From NCBI GenBank assembly GCA_963969595.1, contig OZ018412.1:27528339-27592338 (forward strand): a stretch of DNA of 64,000 nt, read 5' to 3'. This stretch comes from Neckera pumila. Lineage: Eukaryota; Streptophyta; Bryopsida; Hypnales; Neckeraceae. Position numbers and translations under genes: made by a program. Below are positions 22,764-34,531 of the stretch, one piece after another; the first letter of the stretch is position 1; every line of letters begins with the position of its first letter. The notes beneath the pieces were generated by a model. That model worked only from the letters and a program-made list of their open reading frames with translations. It was not told the origin of the DNA and did no database searches.

Positions 22764-24185
22764 GCTCAGGGATGAATAGGTTTTGGGCATAGGATGCCAT
22801 TTTAGGAGTTTGTAGTTTAGTTTTTAAATAACCAATTAAAGAATAAATGTAAAAAGAGAAAAATTTAGAACAAAAAAAAATTTGGGAGAAGTGTTATAAG
22901 TTGCTAGGTGATTTCTTTATGATAACTATGCCAAAAAAAAAGATAAAAAAATAATTAAAATGAATTAGATTGGAAGGTCATATTTACATAGATTTTGCTT
23001 TGGGTTAACTTTAGTTTGGGGTGCTCAATCTTTTTTAGTTATTACTATATTGTATATTCTACATTTTTCATAATATAATAAATTTGTATTGTTATTTGTA
23101 ATATTATATTGTGCCTTTTTCTACTTATTAATTTCATTTCTATTGTTCATGTTTGTTTCTTTCTGAAGGTGACTGTGATTTATGAAGACTAATTATGAAT
23201 TTTGATTCCTTTGCTTGTGCAAAATATTGTACAAACAATCTTAAAATTGTTAATTATTGTATGTTATCAACAATCTTTGTTCAAATGTCATTGAGATCCT
23301 TTTAATATCTTTCCCACAAATGGTGGAAAGCGAATTTATCCAAAGAGACCCTAAAAAGTACGTGATCTTTATAATGGAAAAATATACAAATATAAGATAT
23401 GAAATGTGTAGTGTGCAAAGTGACATGGATTGGTGCAACTTTTTTTTGTACAAAAAGTTGTAGTTGCTTTGGCATATTACAGTCTCAATTTATTGAAGTA
23501 TCTCAAATTAATGAACCCTTTTTCATACTAAATTTAGGCTCATAATTAAAATGAGACGCTATATTCTCTCATTTTAACAAATATGGCCTTAGATCAAGAC
23601 TTGCTTTTTTGATGAAATCCTTGCAAATGATCAACATGAATGTGGCACTTGTCTAGGTGTAGGAGTTGTATCCATTGTTGGTAATTATTTTGAATAGTAA
23701 TTGGATCACATGGTGTAATTGAAGGATTTGTAGATATACTCTTTTATCTAAGAATTGAATTTGTACATAATTGAGCAACATTAAATTATATCTTAGCATA
23801 CTGGAAACAATAGGTGAGATATATTTTAGGAACAAAATTGCTCTCAGTTTTGGGGTGTGCATTTCCAACAAATGTGTTGTTTATATTTTTATAATGTATA
23901 TGAGGTTGTATTTTTATAATGTATATGAGGTATTAGGGAAGCACATGTATTTGTGATTTCTACGTGACATGTTCTAAGTTTCATATGTTCAATGTTAGCT
24001 ACCACCTCATTGATTGATTGCAATAAGATTGGTTTTAGCTTCACAATGCAGATAAGGCCACTGGCCTTTTGCCAATCATCCATTTCAACATAGTTCTGTT
24101 GATAGGAAGAGTTGATTAGGACGGCTTGATTTGGACATTTTTTAGCATAGATTTATGTTGATTCGGGCCTTAGCCCTCCTTAAAA
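22764..24185. other. AT-rich non-coding stretch right of the island genes
   Basis: It probably includes the 3' untranslated region of the transposase-like gene. I see no gene, no island palindrome, and no clear terminal inverted repeat marking an element end. A 34-bp direct duplication (TTTTTATAATGTATATGAGG) lies near 23885-23930. Confidence 0.4.
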
Positions 24186-24256
24186 AGGCAAGGTTTGAAC
24201 CTTGAACCTCTTGGCTAACAACCAAGAACTCCAACCATTGCACCATGGTTGGAGTC
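24186..24256 (-). repeat. tRNA(Asn)-like SINE head
   Basis: On the minus strand there is an A-box-like TGGTGCAATGG and a B-box-like GGTTCAAACC about 40 nt apart. Between them CTTGG and CCAAG form a 5-bp stem closing the 7-base loop TTGTTAG, whose middle bases GTT match an Asn anticodon. Acceptor stem and normal T-loop are missing, so this is a tRNA-derived repeat head rather than a working tRNA. Confidence 0.45.
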
Positions 24257-24269
24257 TCTTGTTAAGAAT

Positions 24270-24700
24270 AGGTAATTTAGTTGTATTTATTCATTTTTTG
24301 TCTCTATTTTGGCAAATTCAACAGACTTTGGAGGCTCATATCTCCTTCACAGTGAGTCCTTCTTCCATGAAACTTGTTGGAAAAAATAGATATTGAAGTC
24401 TAATTTTAGTAAAAAAAAATTCAATTTTTTTTAACATGTTTTGAAAATCTGACAAGCATATTCCTAAAGGGCGTTTGGCCTAAGTTAGTTAGATGTATTT
24501 ATTCATTTTTCGTGTCCATTTGTGCAAAATTATCAGACTTTGGAGGTTCATATTTCCTTCATGCTAAGTCTTTTTTCCATGAAACTTGTCAGAAAAAGTA
24601 GACATTGAAGTCTAGCTTTAGTGATAAAATTTTCAATTTTTTATAACATGTTTTGAAAATTTGTCAAACATTTTCCTAAAGGGGGTTCGACCAAAACTTA
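24270..24700. repeat. ~215-bp tandem duplication
   Basis: Segments at about 24270-24482 and 24485-24705 share TGTATTTATTCATTTTT, CAGACTTTGGAGG, TTCCATGAAACTTGT and the ending CCTAAAGGG(C/G)GTT. Divergence is roughly 15-20 percent by eye. Confidence 0.8.
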
Positions 24701-24705
24701 CAATG

Positions 24706-26700
24706 TAATAGTTCCATTTTTTAATAGTTCAAATTTAGAAGTTCAAACAGATCGAATTTAGAAGTTTCAATAGTTGAAAAGTCACATTTTGAATAATTCA
24801 AAACTTAAAGTTCATATTTGAACCCTAATTAATTTACCACTGTCATTAGAAGGAACCAAATTTTTTTCCTCAAATACTATATTTTTTTGTAAATGTGAAG
24901 TTTTGATTTGCTTTGTTTTTTTTTGGTAATTAAAAAAATGTGATGAACCTTAATTTTTGTGCCATCTAAGCATCTTGGTGATAAAATAACCTATAGGATT
25001 CTTTTTTTAATGCAGTTTCCTAAAAAATTCATTTTAAAAGGTTAAATCTGTTCGCTAGAATGATCTCACTATTTGAATTATTGTGTTTTAATTCCATTCC
25101 AAAGCTATAAATAGTCTAGTTTTTTACAATCTTGAATGTACTTATCTTTGACAATTTTTTAAAGATTGTAAATGAAGTGCTGTCTTTTTCAACTTTTTCT
25201 AGAGAGTTTAAATTCAATTCTTCAATACAAATTTTCTTTATCTCAAAGTCCTTAGTGCAAAAAATTTCCACAAATGACAATCAAAGTCATTTGAAATTGC
25301 AAGCTAGCATTAGAAAAAATTTCTTTCTAAATTTGAATGCTAATGTATGTTTTAGCTTCCAACTTGCACAATCAAACTTTATGAAATCTAGTTTAGCATA
25401 TGATCTAAGAATCTAAGACAAATGAAGTACAAGATCTTATGGTTTGGCCAAACAAATATATCCTTCCTATTTTCTTGGATGAATGCAGCAAAAAAAGAAA
25501 TTTTAACTGATTTTTGGTAGAAAAATGGCTTCAGCAATGTAGGGCTTGCAAAATTCGATGTTAACTTAGAAGTGTGAATAGTTCAAAATTTGAACTTCTT
25601 TAATTCAAAACACAGAATTCAAATCAAATTGTAAATTTGAACACTAATCAAATTATTATTTGTAAAAAATAGATCTATACTTGCATTAGAATTTGAATTT
25701 CAATCAAATTTCAATCAAATTTGACTTAAATATATTGAATCAGAATTTGAATTTTCATTAAGTTATTTGAAATAGAAATTGCGTTCAAATTGAACTTGAA
25801 TTAGATTTAAATTTGATTAAGACTTTGATCAAATTTTAAATCAGAACTGTGATTATTGCATTTCATTGGAATTTGAATCAAATTCAAAATGAAATTCTAT
25901 TTGTTAAAATTTGATTAAAATTCAAAATCTAGATTTATGCTATGTAGAAGATTCCATATGATTTTGAAATATTTTGGAAGATTTCAAAAGATTATAAATG
26001 ATTCTAAAAAAATTCTAATAGATTTTAATAGATTTTGGAAAAATTCCAATAGATTTGATAGATTCTAGTAGGTTTTTTAAAAAGTTCCAGTAGATTCTAA
26101 TAGATTTTCAGAAGATTTTAGAAGATTCCAAAAGATTTTGAAAGGTTCAAAAGATTCCAATAGATTTCAAAAAGATTTTTGAAAGATTCTAAAATTTTCT
26201 AAAAAACTACTTGAAATTGATTAGAGTCTTTGTATTTTGTTGATTGTACATTGTAAATCAACAATTTTTGGCAATCTATGTTGATTAAAAGACAAAATTT
26301 TAGTTGATTGATCATTGTATAGTTGAAATCAACATAAATCTTTGTTGTTCAAGCAATCTATGTTGATTGTTCAAAGAAAATGGACAAATGTGCCGTTTTA
26401 ACATATATATTTGCTGAAATCAACAAAAATCAACACAATCTATGCAAAAACGGGCCCCCTTTTCTAATAGTGTCCCTGTCACTAAGTAGTGAAAATATTT
26501 TCTTATACAAGTTCCTACGCCTCCTCATCGTTCATCCAATCAAGGTTATTGCCTTCATTTCCCAATTGAAGTATATTGTACCCGCTATCTTTACAATAAT
26601 CAGATTGTAATGACCCTCAACTTCTACCACAACCAAAACTTCCATCTTTTCATACAAAAAAAATCGTGTTTTAGGTGACGGATTTTAGATGACATTCAAT
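24706..26700. other. AT-rich low-complexity region with degenerate short tandem repeats
   Basis: From 25.6 to 25.9 kb the sequence is built from TTTGAAT/CAAAT words. From 25.95 to 26.2 kb it is a degenerate 10-12-bp repeat of the type AGATTC(T/C)AATAGATTTT. From 26.23 to 26.45 kb related CAATCTATGTTGATT blocks recur. No gene is seen. Confidence 0.6.
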
Positions 26701-26776
26701 GTAACAACCCTTGTTTTTATGTCAACAATAATGTCTAACATGACATTATTGTTGATATAAAAATATGGATTGTTAC
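26701..26776. repeat. Short near-perfect hairpin
   Basis: Arms of about 35 bp (GTAACAACCCTTGTTTTTAT... and its complement ending ATTGTTAC) flank a 5-base loop. Likely a small foldback element; the size would also suit a microRNA-like precursor, without other support. Confidence 0.6.
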
Positions 26777-26957
26777 CTAAATATAGATTTCTTATAGTGT
26801 TTAAATTATTGGACTCTTCATTCATCTCTCTAAATCAACTTAGTCCTAAGTTATCATTGGAACATTGTATCAAGAAAATAGTTGGAATTATAAAATATAC
26901 CCAATTTTTTGGTTCATAGGACAAGCTTGTATATATAATCCATTTTGATAAAGTCTC

Positions 26958-27880
26958 TTAACCTTTAAAGTTCCATTGTCCCTTTAGAGGACAATTAAAA
27001 TGGATTTTGAGCAAGTTTCTATGAGCTCAATTGTTGGTGAAATTTTTAAATTTTTTTTATACAATAAAAAAATTTATTAGATTTTTAGGAATATCATTTT
27101 TATTTTAATTGGTCCTTGAGAGCAAAAGTTATAACGTAATCAGACTAGAACTGAACTAGGCAAGAAAAAAAATCTACAAAAATTTGAAATAAAATTTAAA
27201 AAATTTATTTGTCATAGATTGCATTTTTGTCTATATGGATAGTTTTGATTCATTCCATTTGGATTTGTGATGTGAAAATTATAGATTTGTGGGCAATCAC
27301 AATATAGTTTTGAAAAAATAATGTATAGGATTCCTTTTTGAACTCAATTTTTAGAAGTTTTTAAAATAGAAAGTTCCACTAGATTAGAGAACTTTTATTG
27401 TTAGAACAATCTTACCATTGGAATTAGTGTATAAATTCCATCTTAGAGCTATTAATGATTCAATTTTTCCCTCTATAATGTACCTTCTTCTATTTAACAA
27501 TTTGTTAAGGAAAAAAATCACGTTATTTTTTTAAGCTATTATTATTATTATGTTTTCAACTTAGTACTCCATGAAAAAATATTTTAATTCAAAATCTACA
27601 GTACAAAATTTTCAAGTTAAGAAAATTCAAAGTCTCACAAACTAGTTTGCTACGGTTCATGGCAAAAAACATGATTTTTCACTTTGAACGCATTTATCTT
27701 GCAATCTATTTGGTCAAAGTGTTTGAAATTTTTTCCACACATTTTCATACTAGTCTAATGCAAAAACCTATGATTAGATATGCTCAAAATACTAATTTTT
27801 AAATATTTCTCTTTACACTAGAAATGACAATTTTGAGCGCTTTTTTACAAAGAAAAAAACCTTAGGACTTCAGGGGTCAA
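26958..27880 (+). repeat. Full copy of the ~925-bp TTAA-ended repeat
   Basis: It starts TTAACCTTTAAAG and ends CAGGGGTCAA. Internal order matches the copy at 1-552 and the inverted copies at 51.4 and 62.0 kb. Degraded, with no coding frame. Confidence 0.7.
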
Positions 27881-29356
27881 ATAAATTGCTTGAGTTTTAG
27901 CATCCAATGTTCTTCATTTTATTGAAAAGATAGTCACAAATTGCAATATGGATTGATGCTTATGAATGCCTAAATCCCAAATGGGTGCATTCTAAATATT
28001 GAATTGTTCCTTCCTTAATAGGAAGTACATTATTAGCTCACCTAGCATTGACAAGGGCATTTTCCTTAACCCTGGAGCGCTCCAACGTCCAAAAACTGGA
28101 CGATGAATGGAATGGATGAGTCATTGCAGACAAAGAAGTGCGTATTTTCATTCATCAATTTTTGTGAAAGTTCGGAGGTGGATTTTGAGTTGGGTTGTAA
28201 CTTAATGACTGCGAGTGCAGAAGTGCGAGCAATTTTTTTGTAGAAAAATATGAAGTGAAGTATGTCAGCTTTGAAGACAAATTTTTGAATGTACAATGTG
28301 AAGTGCGGGATAAATGACTTCTATAGAGTTAAAAGCTTCAGGCAACGCTTTGGGACTGCTGTAGTCTTTTTCAAATTACATGACAGGGACTAAAAAATGA
28401 GTAGACTGCAATTCTTCCTCTCTGGGAGACACTAGAGAAAATTTCAGCCTTCTATATGGTTGAATGGATGCATGAAAATGTGCATTTAGGAAAAACATCA
28501 ACCCCAAAAGGCTGTTAGGCAATTTGTAAGGTGAATAGTCAACCAAGGTGCCTCGTTGGAATTTCAATAATTTTATTATTATTATAATTATTTTCAAACA
28601 TTATTTTACATATATATATTTTTTTATTTTATTTTATTTTATTTTATTTTCACTGTATTTGCACATTTGCACATTTGCCAAGATCCTAACGGCCTTCTAT
28701 AGGGTCCAGATTTTCTGTAATGGATGTGCACAATAACAGCAAGCTCCACTGGAAAGCCAAGTGTTAGCAGGACATCACATTTAAGTATTCTAATACAAAG
28801 AGCCGAAATGGCAGTTAGAGTTTTCTTCATTTAGTCGTTTACTTTGTAGCATTCTTCAGTGCGGGCATGCAGTTGTGGACTTATTTTAGTCTTGACTGGG
28901 CTCTTTGTTTGAGATGCAGGCTGCTGTCAAAAATGAACTCTCCTCTCTCTTCAGAGGCCGGGGCATTGCAAGCTCCACAATGTCTATGTCGTCAGTGTAA
29001 GATGTCGGCCGGTCACATACTCTCTTCTTGCTGAACATGCGTTGTGTGCTCCACATTTTTGCGTAATTTTCCACCATTACCATGACTGCAATGACGTCAT
29101 TTATATTGCAGTGAGCACCTACCCGTGAAAGTCAATGTCCATTTTTTTCTTTATTTAGTACATCTTCAATGCATCCAGGCCGGGATCTAAGGAATAATAT
29201 CACCTAAGAAAGGTTGTTGGCTATATAAAAGTTCTATTGTATCCACTTACACTTTGTTGTCTTGCCATATTGCAACCATATATAGGCGCCTCTTATAGTC
29301 GGGTTGAATTTAGCACCCTCTACCTTAGAACAAATTCTATTGCAACGCAACGGAAC
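27881..29356. other. Mostly non-coding; one weak coding-like frame at 28886-29083 (-)
   Basis: The 65-codon minus-strand frame (KMWSTQRMFSKKRVCDRP...) has a protein-like composition but no recognisable family or partner exon. Near 28060 a TTAACCCTGGAGCGC end resembles the small element at 35640-35869. Otherwise nothing was seen. Confidence 0.3.
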
Positions 29357-29610
29357 CTACACTAAATAGTGAAATTAGATTGCACACACTAATTTCTTGA
29401 CATTCTACACTATATAAATATCTATAGTTATTGTAGAAGGATGCAGTAATGTAGAAACTATGTATGTTGCATGGATTGGTGCATTGGTTCAAAGCTTGGA
29501 TTTAGAGAATGGCATGTGCCTTCATCTAGACAAGTAGTGAGTCATAAGGTAACTTCTCTGGTGAAGGCAGCCTAATTGTTAAGGCAATCTAATTTCACTA
29601 TTTTGTGTAG
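29357..29610. repeat. 254-bp MITE with ~27-bp terminal inverted repeats
   Basis: The left end CTACACTAAATAGTGAAAT and right end ATTTCACTATTTTGTGTAG are complementary with few mismatches, extending through ATTAGATTGC. The terminal CTACACTAAA is shared with the element at 50686-50978. No coding sequence. Confidence 0.75.
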
Positions 29611-30903
29611 AAGATTTCATCAGGCTTTCATTAGGGGTAGTCACAGGTCGTTTGTCGGCACCATGAAGAATGGATATTGAGATTTGACGGGGAAAAATAG
29701 GAACCACTAGGGAGCCAACGGGGAGTCAACCTGGGTGAACAAGCTGTGAACACCCTCAAATGGTTAGCTATTGAGAATGGATAATAGAGATGGACGGAGG
29801 TAAATGGAGGCCAATACTACGCTGCTACAACTTCAATATCCATTATTCATCATTTGTGCACTCCCAATGTTTACCTACGAAGATGGATGTTGAAGGTGAA
29901 CAATTCATTAGAGGGGATTTGTGGGCAAAAAAGGACCGTTTCAAGCCTGTCTTCATGCTGTGAACCACGGTATGAACTGTACGAATAATATATTTCAATT
30001 TTTTTTTTTATTTTTTTTATTTTTTTGAAAATCTGATGTGGCTGAAGTTCAACCATGTCGCCCTACTACAATGGCATAGTTCCAGTAGTGGGAAACTCAA
30101 TAGAACTTGTGGGAACTTGCGGCCCTTTACAAGGCCCAAATTCTCTCTAAAGAGTGTCATGCTAAAAATAATCCGGCAAAAGGAGGCCAACCCTATGCCA
30201 CCACAACATCAATCTCCATTATTCACCGCAATTGTGAACAGCTATGACTATCCCTATTGAAAAGTGACAAGTTAGTAAGAACAAACAAATAAAAACGCAC
30301 CACTTTGCACTTAGTAGAGTAGATGAGTATAAAAAGTGAACTTCAAACAAGGCATGTTTAGCGGTCCAGCCTCAATAGTTTGAATAGACGAGAGCTAGTG
30401 TGATACTAAAGAGGTTAGTGTGCCTGTTGGCTTGTCCGTGGCTCTGTACCCCAAGGGAAGATTGACCCCTCTATTGGCCCGTCCAAAGGAAAATGTAAAA
30501 ACTGCCCCCTATTTTGTGCCGCTTAAATTTGTATTTCTTCACGCCTCTAAATTAATTTGGGGCCTCTGAGTGCAAATATGAATCCAGAAATTGCAAATTT
30601 ATCAAATGTGGCAAATAAAGAATTTCAGTGTTTTCTGTACGGGTAAAAGTCGGCGCAATACAGTTCTCCCTTGCCCTCTGTACCCAATCGATATACAGTA
30701 CACCTCAAAAGAGTCTCGTTCCCCAGATTCTCCCAGCTGTACGGAAAAAACCCCTCCCTAGACGACGCCCGAATTCCTGAAGCATTTGCTCACCATTTCC
30801 AAATTCGCGCGCTGGATTGCGAGGTTTCACGGTTTGCGAGGTTGCGTCGCGCTATCATTGAGAGTAGAATTTGAGCTTACTAGTCTTGCGATCATTTCGC
30901 ACA
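29611..30903. other. Non-coding; promoter side of the EI24-like gene
   Basis: Between 29.6 and 30.6 kb I see only low-complexity and decayed repeat sequence, including CT- and T-rich runs. The last ~250 bp are less AT-rich and pyrimidine-rich and probably include promoter and 5' leader of the gene starting at 30904. Confidence 0.4.
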
Positions 30904-31704
30904 ATGATGGTCCCGGTGTGGACGTACCCGATCAAGGGCTTCTACTTCTTCTTCCGCAACGCGCACCGTCTCTGGCATCACGTGGCGCGCTTCGTCGCGG
31001 AAGTCGCCATCTCCACCGGCGGACTCCTCTTCGTCCTCTTCACGTTCACCTTCTCTTCCCAACGTCGCCTCGTCTGGCGCTTGCTCCCTCACTGGACAGG
31101 CACTCCTGGCGCCGTCGCACTCATCCTCCTGGAAACTGCGGTCACCATCGTGATGTTGTTCCAGTACCGCCTGGAGAGCGCCCAACGAAAACTCTTCATT
31201 GATGTGCTTGCCATTCGGAAGGTGTCTGTGGAGGTCGCTTCCTCGGATGATCACTCGTGGCTTCAGGAAAAGCTGATCCCGCAGCTGGTGGGGATCCCGT
31301 TGGAAGCGCCCATGAAGGGAGCCGCGAAGAAGCAGAAGCCCACGAAGTACTTGAGCAATATTCTAACCGAGGATGAGCATCCGATCTTGCATTTTCTTTT
31401 GACCCTGCCGCTGAATTTTGTGCCTGTGGTGGGGAATGCGATGTTCTGTTTTTTGAATTCGTTCCCGACGGCGGTTAGCTTGCATCATTACTACTATATC
31501 GAGATGAAGGGGCTGAGTAGCGAGGAATTTTCGGCGGTGGTGCATGCGAGGAAGGCGCAGTATCAGTCGTTTGGGTTTGTGGCGTCGGCGTTTAGTCTGA
31601 TTCCGGGGCTGGATATCATGTTGGTGCTCACGAACGCCGTGGGAGCCGCGTTGTGGGCTGCGGACATGGAGAAGACGCAGGGGAGCATCAAGACGAAGTA
31701 CTGA
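30904..31704 (+). CDS. EI24 / Rrt8-Lds-like multi-pass membrane protein
   Basis: A single-exon, GC-rich frame of 266 residues begins at the first of two adjacent ATGs. Hydrophobic segments lie at about 31-50, 68-87, 160-196 and 221-252. The C-terminal half carries the pattern of the fungal Rrt8/Lds1/Lds2 and EI24 families: LPLNFVPVVGNAMF, SLHHYYYIEMKGLS, a KAQYQSFGFVA block, SLIPGLDIM and TNAVGAALWAADME. Fungal members act at lipid droplets and in spore-wall assembly. Here only a membrane role, perhaps ER or lipid-droplet, can be inferred. The stop is TGA, repeated in the tandem duplication that follows. Base composition is far above the surroundings, as expected of a real exon. Confidence 0.8.
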   Translation: MMVPVWTYPIKGFYFFFRNAHRLWHHVARFVAEVAISTGGLLFVLFTFTFSSQRRLVWRLLPHWTGTPGAVALILLETAVTIVMLFQYRLESAQRKLFIDVLAIRKVSVEVASSDDHSWLQEKLIPQLVGIPLEAPMKGAAKKQKPTKYLSNILTEDEHPILHFLLTLPLNFVPVVGNAMFCFLNSFPTAVSLHHYYYIEMKGLSSEEFSAVVHARKAQYQSFGFVASAFSLIPGLDIMLVLTNAVGAALWAADMEKTQGSIKTKY

Positions 31705-32180
31705 TACTATCATTTCACTGAGGTTTCTAGGGTTTAGAGTCGTCCCGTTTGCTTTGAAAGTCTCCGAAAAGGGGCGAGGAATTGGTAGTCATCGTCAATG
31801 GCAAAGGCGTGGAGTTCAGAATTGTATTGATACCATCATCTCAATGAGATTTTTAGGGTTTAGGGTTTTCTCATTTGCTTTGAAAGTCTCTGAAAATGCC
31901 CAAGGAATTGGTTAGTCATAGTGAAAGGCATGGAGTTCAGAACTGCTTAGCGTTGGGTTTAGAAGTTCTGAGAGTGTGCAGTTAGAAGTGTTGTTTTAGA
32001 GGTTTATTTTTCGGTTTTGAAGCTAGGGGCACGAATCGTCAGTCTGAATCGGATGTAGGGTTTTTATTTTTATTTGCTTTTAAAGTCCCTCCACGCAACG
32101 CAACAGCTTTTTGGATGCCCAAGTAATTGGCCACACGTCACCAAGTACCATATCGTTAGCTATCATGAATTTCAGAATTG
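31704..32180. repeat. ~122-bp tandem repeat just after the EI24-like gene
   Basis: A unit starting TGATAC(T/C)ATCAT at about 31702 recurs at about 31826 (TTAGGGTTTAG, TTTGCTTTGAAAGTCTC and GGAGTTCAGAA(T/C)TG in both). A third, weaker copy spans about 32040-32180. The first copy includes the stop codon. Confidence 0.75.
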
Positions 32181-34452
32181 CTCAGAATTGGTTTCAGAAA
32201 TGACGCTGTACAGTTCGAAGTGTTTTTTTAGAAGTTTTTTCTTTCCTTTTTCCCTTTTTTGTCAGGGACACCTAGAACTGACACTTCAAGCATTGAGCAT
32301 GGTTGTAATGACTAGATGGTCAAATTGGATATATTCTTGTTAGGAAATCAAAGAAGGTTAACGCATGCTTATAGGCAGAAGTTAGTGGAAATGGATGGTT
32401 CAATCTGGAGAGCGACGCCGTGATAAGATTTGACAATAACGATGGCGAAATGATTTTGTCCCTGTCCATCTTCTTTCTGCAGATGGTCATTGAATTGGTA
32501 TGACAAGCACGGGAATTCATATGGTACTTTCGGTGCCTCGTCGTCCGGAGAGTCGCCATCCTTAAGCTAGGCTTCAGATGCAATTAATTGGAGGACATCA
32601 ACTCACGAGCTGAAGAATGTCGAGACAGAAACTAAGGAAGTTTTTTCCAATTCATCCTCTTTCAACCATGCTTTTCAATGTGCACTGCTAGATGAGCTAC
32701 ACCATCAGGTGGAGTGGAATGCTCACAGCTGTTGTAGATTAGCCCTATTTGTATGTACTGTGGATCCTTTCAACATTTTAGGGTAACAGTCAGCACATAC
32801 CCTTGCCAATACTGTAACTTGAAGTTATTTTACTCTTGGAAAAGTTAGCTTGTTTTCTCAGTTATGTTGGACTCAGATCTCGCTTATAATGAAATGATAA
32901 TTAGTCTTTGACTCGCTGAAACACATTGGTGTTGTCGGTTGTTTGATGTTTGTTTTGTGTATTGAGAGGTCTTAATGGTTCATGCTTCCCTGCACATGTC
33001 TAGGCGGTCTTTGGTGGGTCGGTTTTTATACAGTTGCATAGTGTTCACTTTTGTGGAACAGAGTCCAGTATGGCCGGGCAGGATGGCGCTAAGGTGGGGG
33101 CGCTCAGGGGTTAACTTACTTGCTGTGCAGGACATTGCTACCTTTGCTTGCTCATTGCCACAGGGTACAGATGCACACTCATCAATTCAAATAAATGGGT
33201 CCATCCAACACTAATAAACAATATTGTTCACTTTGAATGGGTCCTATTCCTGCAGCAAGTTACAACTCAAAAAGCCAATTTCAAAAGATCCGGTTGTGGA
33301 ATCTCATGCATTTTTCTTTGTCATTTGAATTATCAATGTTTAATGAGAGTTTGTGCAGCATTGCTATATAGCGGGAGCCCAAATGCAGTGCCATTAGCAT
33401 ACAGACTGCCTTGTATATTATTTGAGCAACAGTGTGGACTTGGAGCCATTTGCACTAACTTACACTGAAGTCCTGCGACTGTGAATTCTGTGGACTTCCG
33501 GAACATCACTTGTTCACTTGCATTCAAAGTGTGCAACAAGCCTGAGTGACTATCAATCTTTGCGGCCATGGTGACAATGATGATGCCTTCTGGAGCTTGG
33601 AGTGTACGCTTCTCTTCAATCTCTGCTTACCAAGCAATCCTATGCAGGCTCTCCCTCTTGAGTATTGATATTAGTTTAGTCTCAAAAATTTGCTCAAACT
33701 AGAGACTATGTGCAGAAATATTTAGGAAACCAATGGGGTAGATGTCAGTTTAGTCTCGAAATGATTTCTCAAAGTTGCCACTAGGCTCAACAGATTGCAT
33801 GAAATCTTGTGCAGACATCAGTTAACCCTGAAATGCCGGACTGGTCACCGTGGAGTGCCAGTCGGAAGTTTTCCTAAAACCGTGCGTTCGCAGATGAAGT
33901 GATTCCGAGGGTGGGATTCTTTACAGAGCAATCGGAAGTGGCGTAGGGTCGTTGCGCCAGCTTTCTGAGATGCCGAAAAGCAAAAAATATAATCAAAAGC
34001 AGTCACGATGAGGAATTGGTGGGTCGATCAATGGCAAGGTGTCAATATTTTCTAAGTTGGGCAGATCTAAAAAAAACCAAAAAAAGTTACACAGTGATTG
34101 ACACGGGAAATCTGAGCACGGATTCTTGAAGGGCAAGCGAAATGCTGTTGGCACATGCGATGTAATTCGGTACTTGCACGAGAATGTGTCCAGCGTCCAC
34201 CTTGCATTGGCTTTCTCAAGACTGAGTCCAAAAACGTGAACAGTGACAACGTGCGTGGAATCTACCTTTTCCCCGTCCATGCACCCTCCCTCAAATGCGT
34301 CAGCAAGGTGGATGCATTATCCGTGCTTGCTCCTCAGATTCCGAGGAAGATAAAGCTTGCAGAGTAGGTCCGACGACGCAATGGCCTGGACATGTCGCTT
34401 GCTGTGGCGGTCAGGTCGGGCTCTACCAAGAATGAAGACGCCACTACAGTGG
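32181..34452. other. Non-coding region without recognised features
   Basis: About 2.3 kb of moderate base composition. Several short frames exist (for example 32975-33214 and 33148-33468) but none shows family motifs or plausible partner exons. Confidence 0.4.
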
Positions 34453-34531
34453 ACCAAAAGAGCCATGCTTTGTCCCTCACCCACAAGCGCGGGTCACCTG
34501 CGCCAAAGGGCGGGCCACCTGCGGTGGACGG
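34453..34531 (+). repeat. GC-rich repeat, left member of an inverted pair
   Basis: About 79 bp (ACCAAAAGAGCCATGCTT... GGTCACCTGCGCCAAAGGGC... CACCTGCGGTGG) match the minus strand of 36381-36467 at roughly 90 percent. The pair encloses 1.85 kb. They may be element ends or two dispersed copies. Confidence 0.75.

Noticed and set aside
24186..24256. Functional tRNA-Asn gene
   Set aside because: No acceptor stem and a 6-base T-loop; only Pol III box-like elements and the anticodon arm are present.
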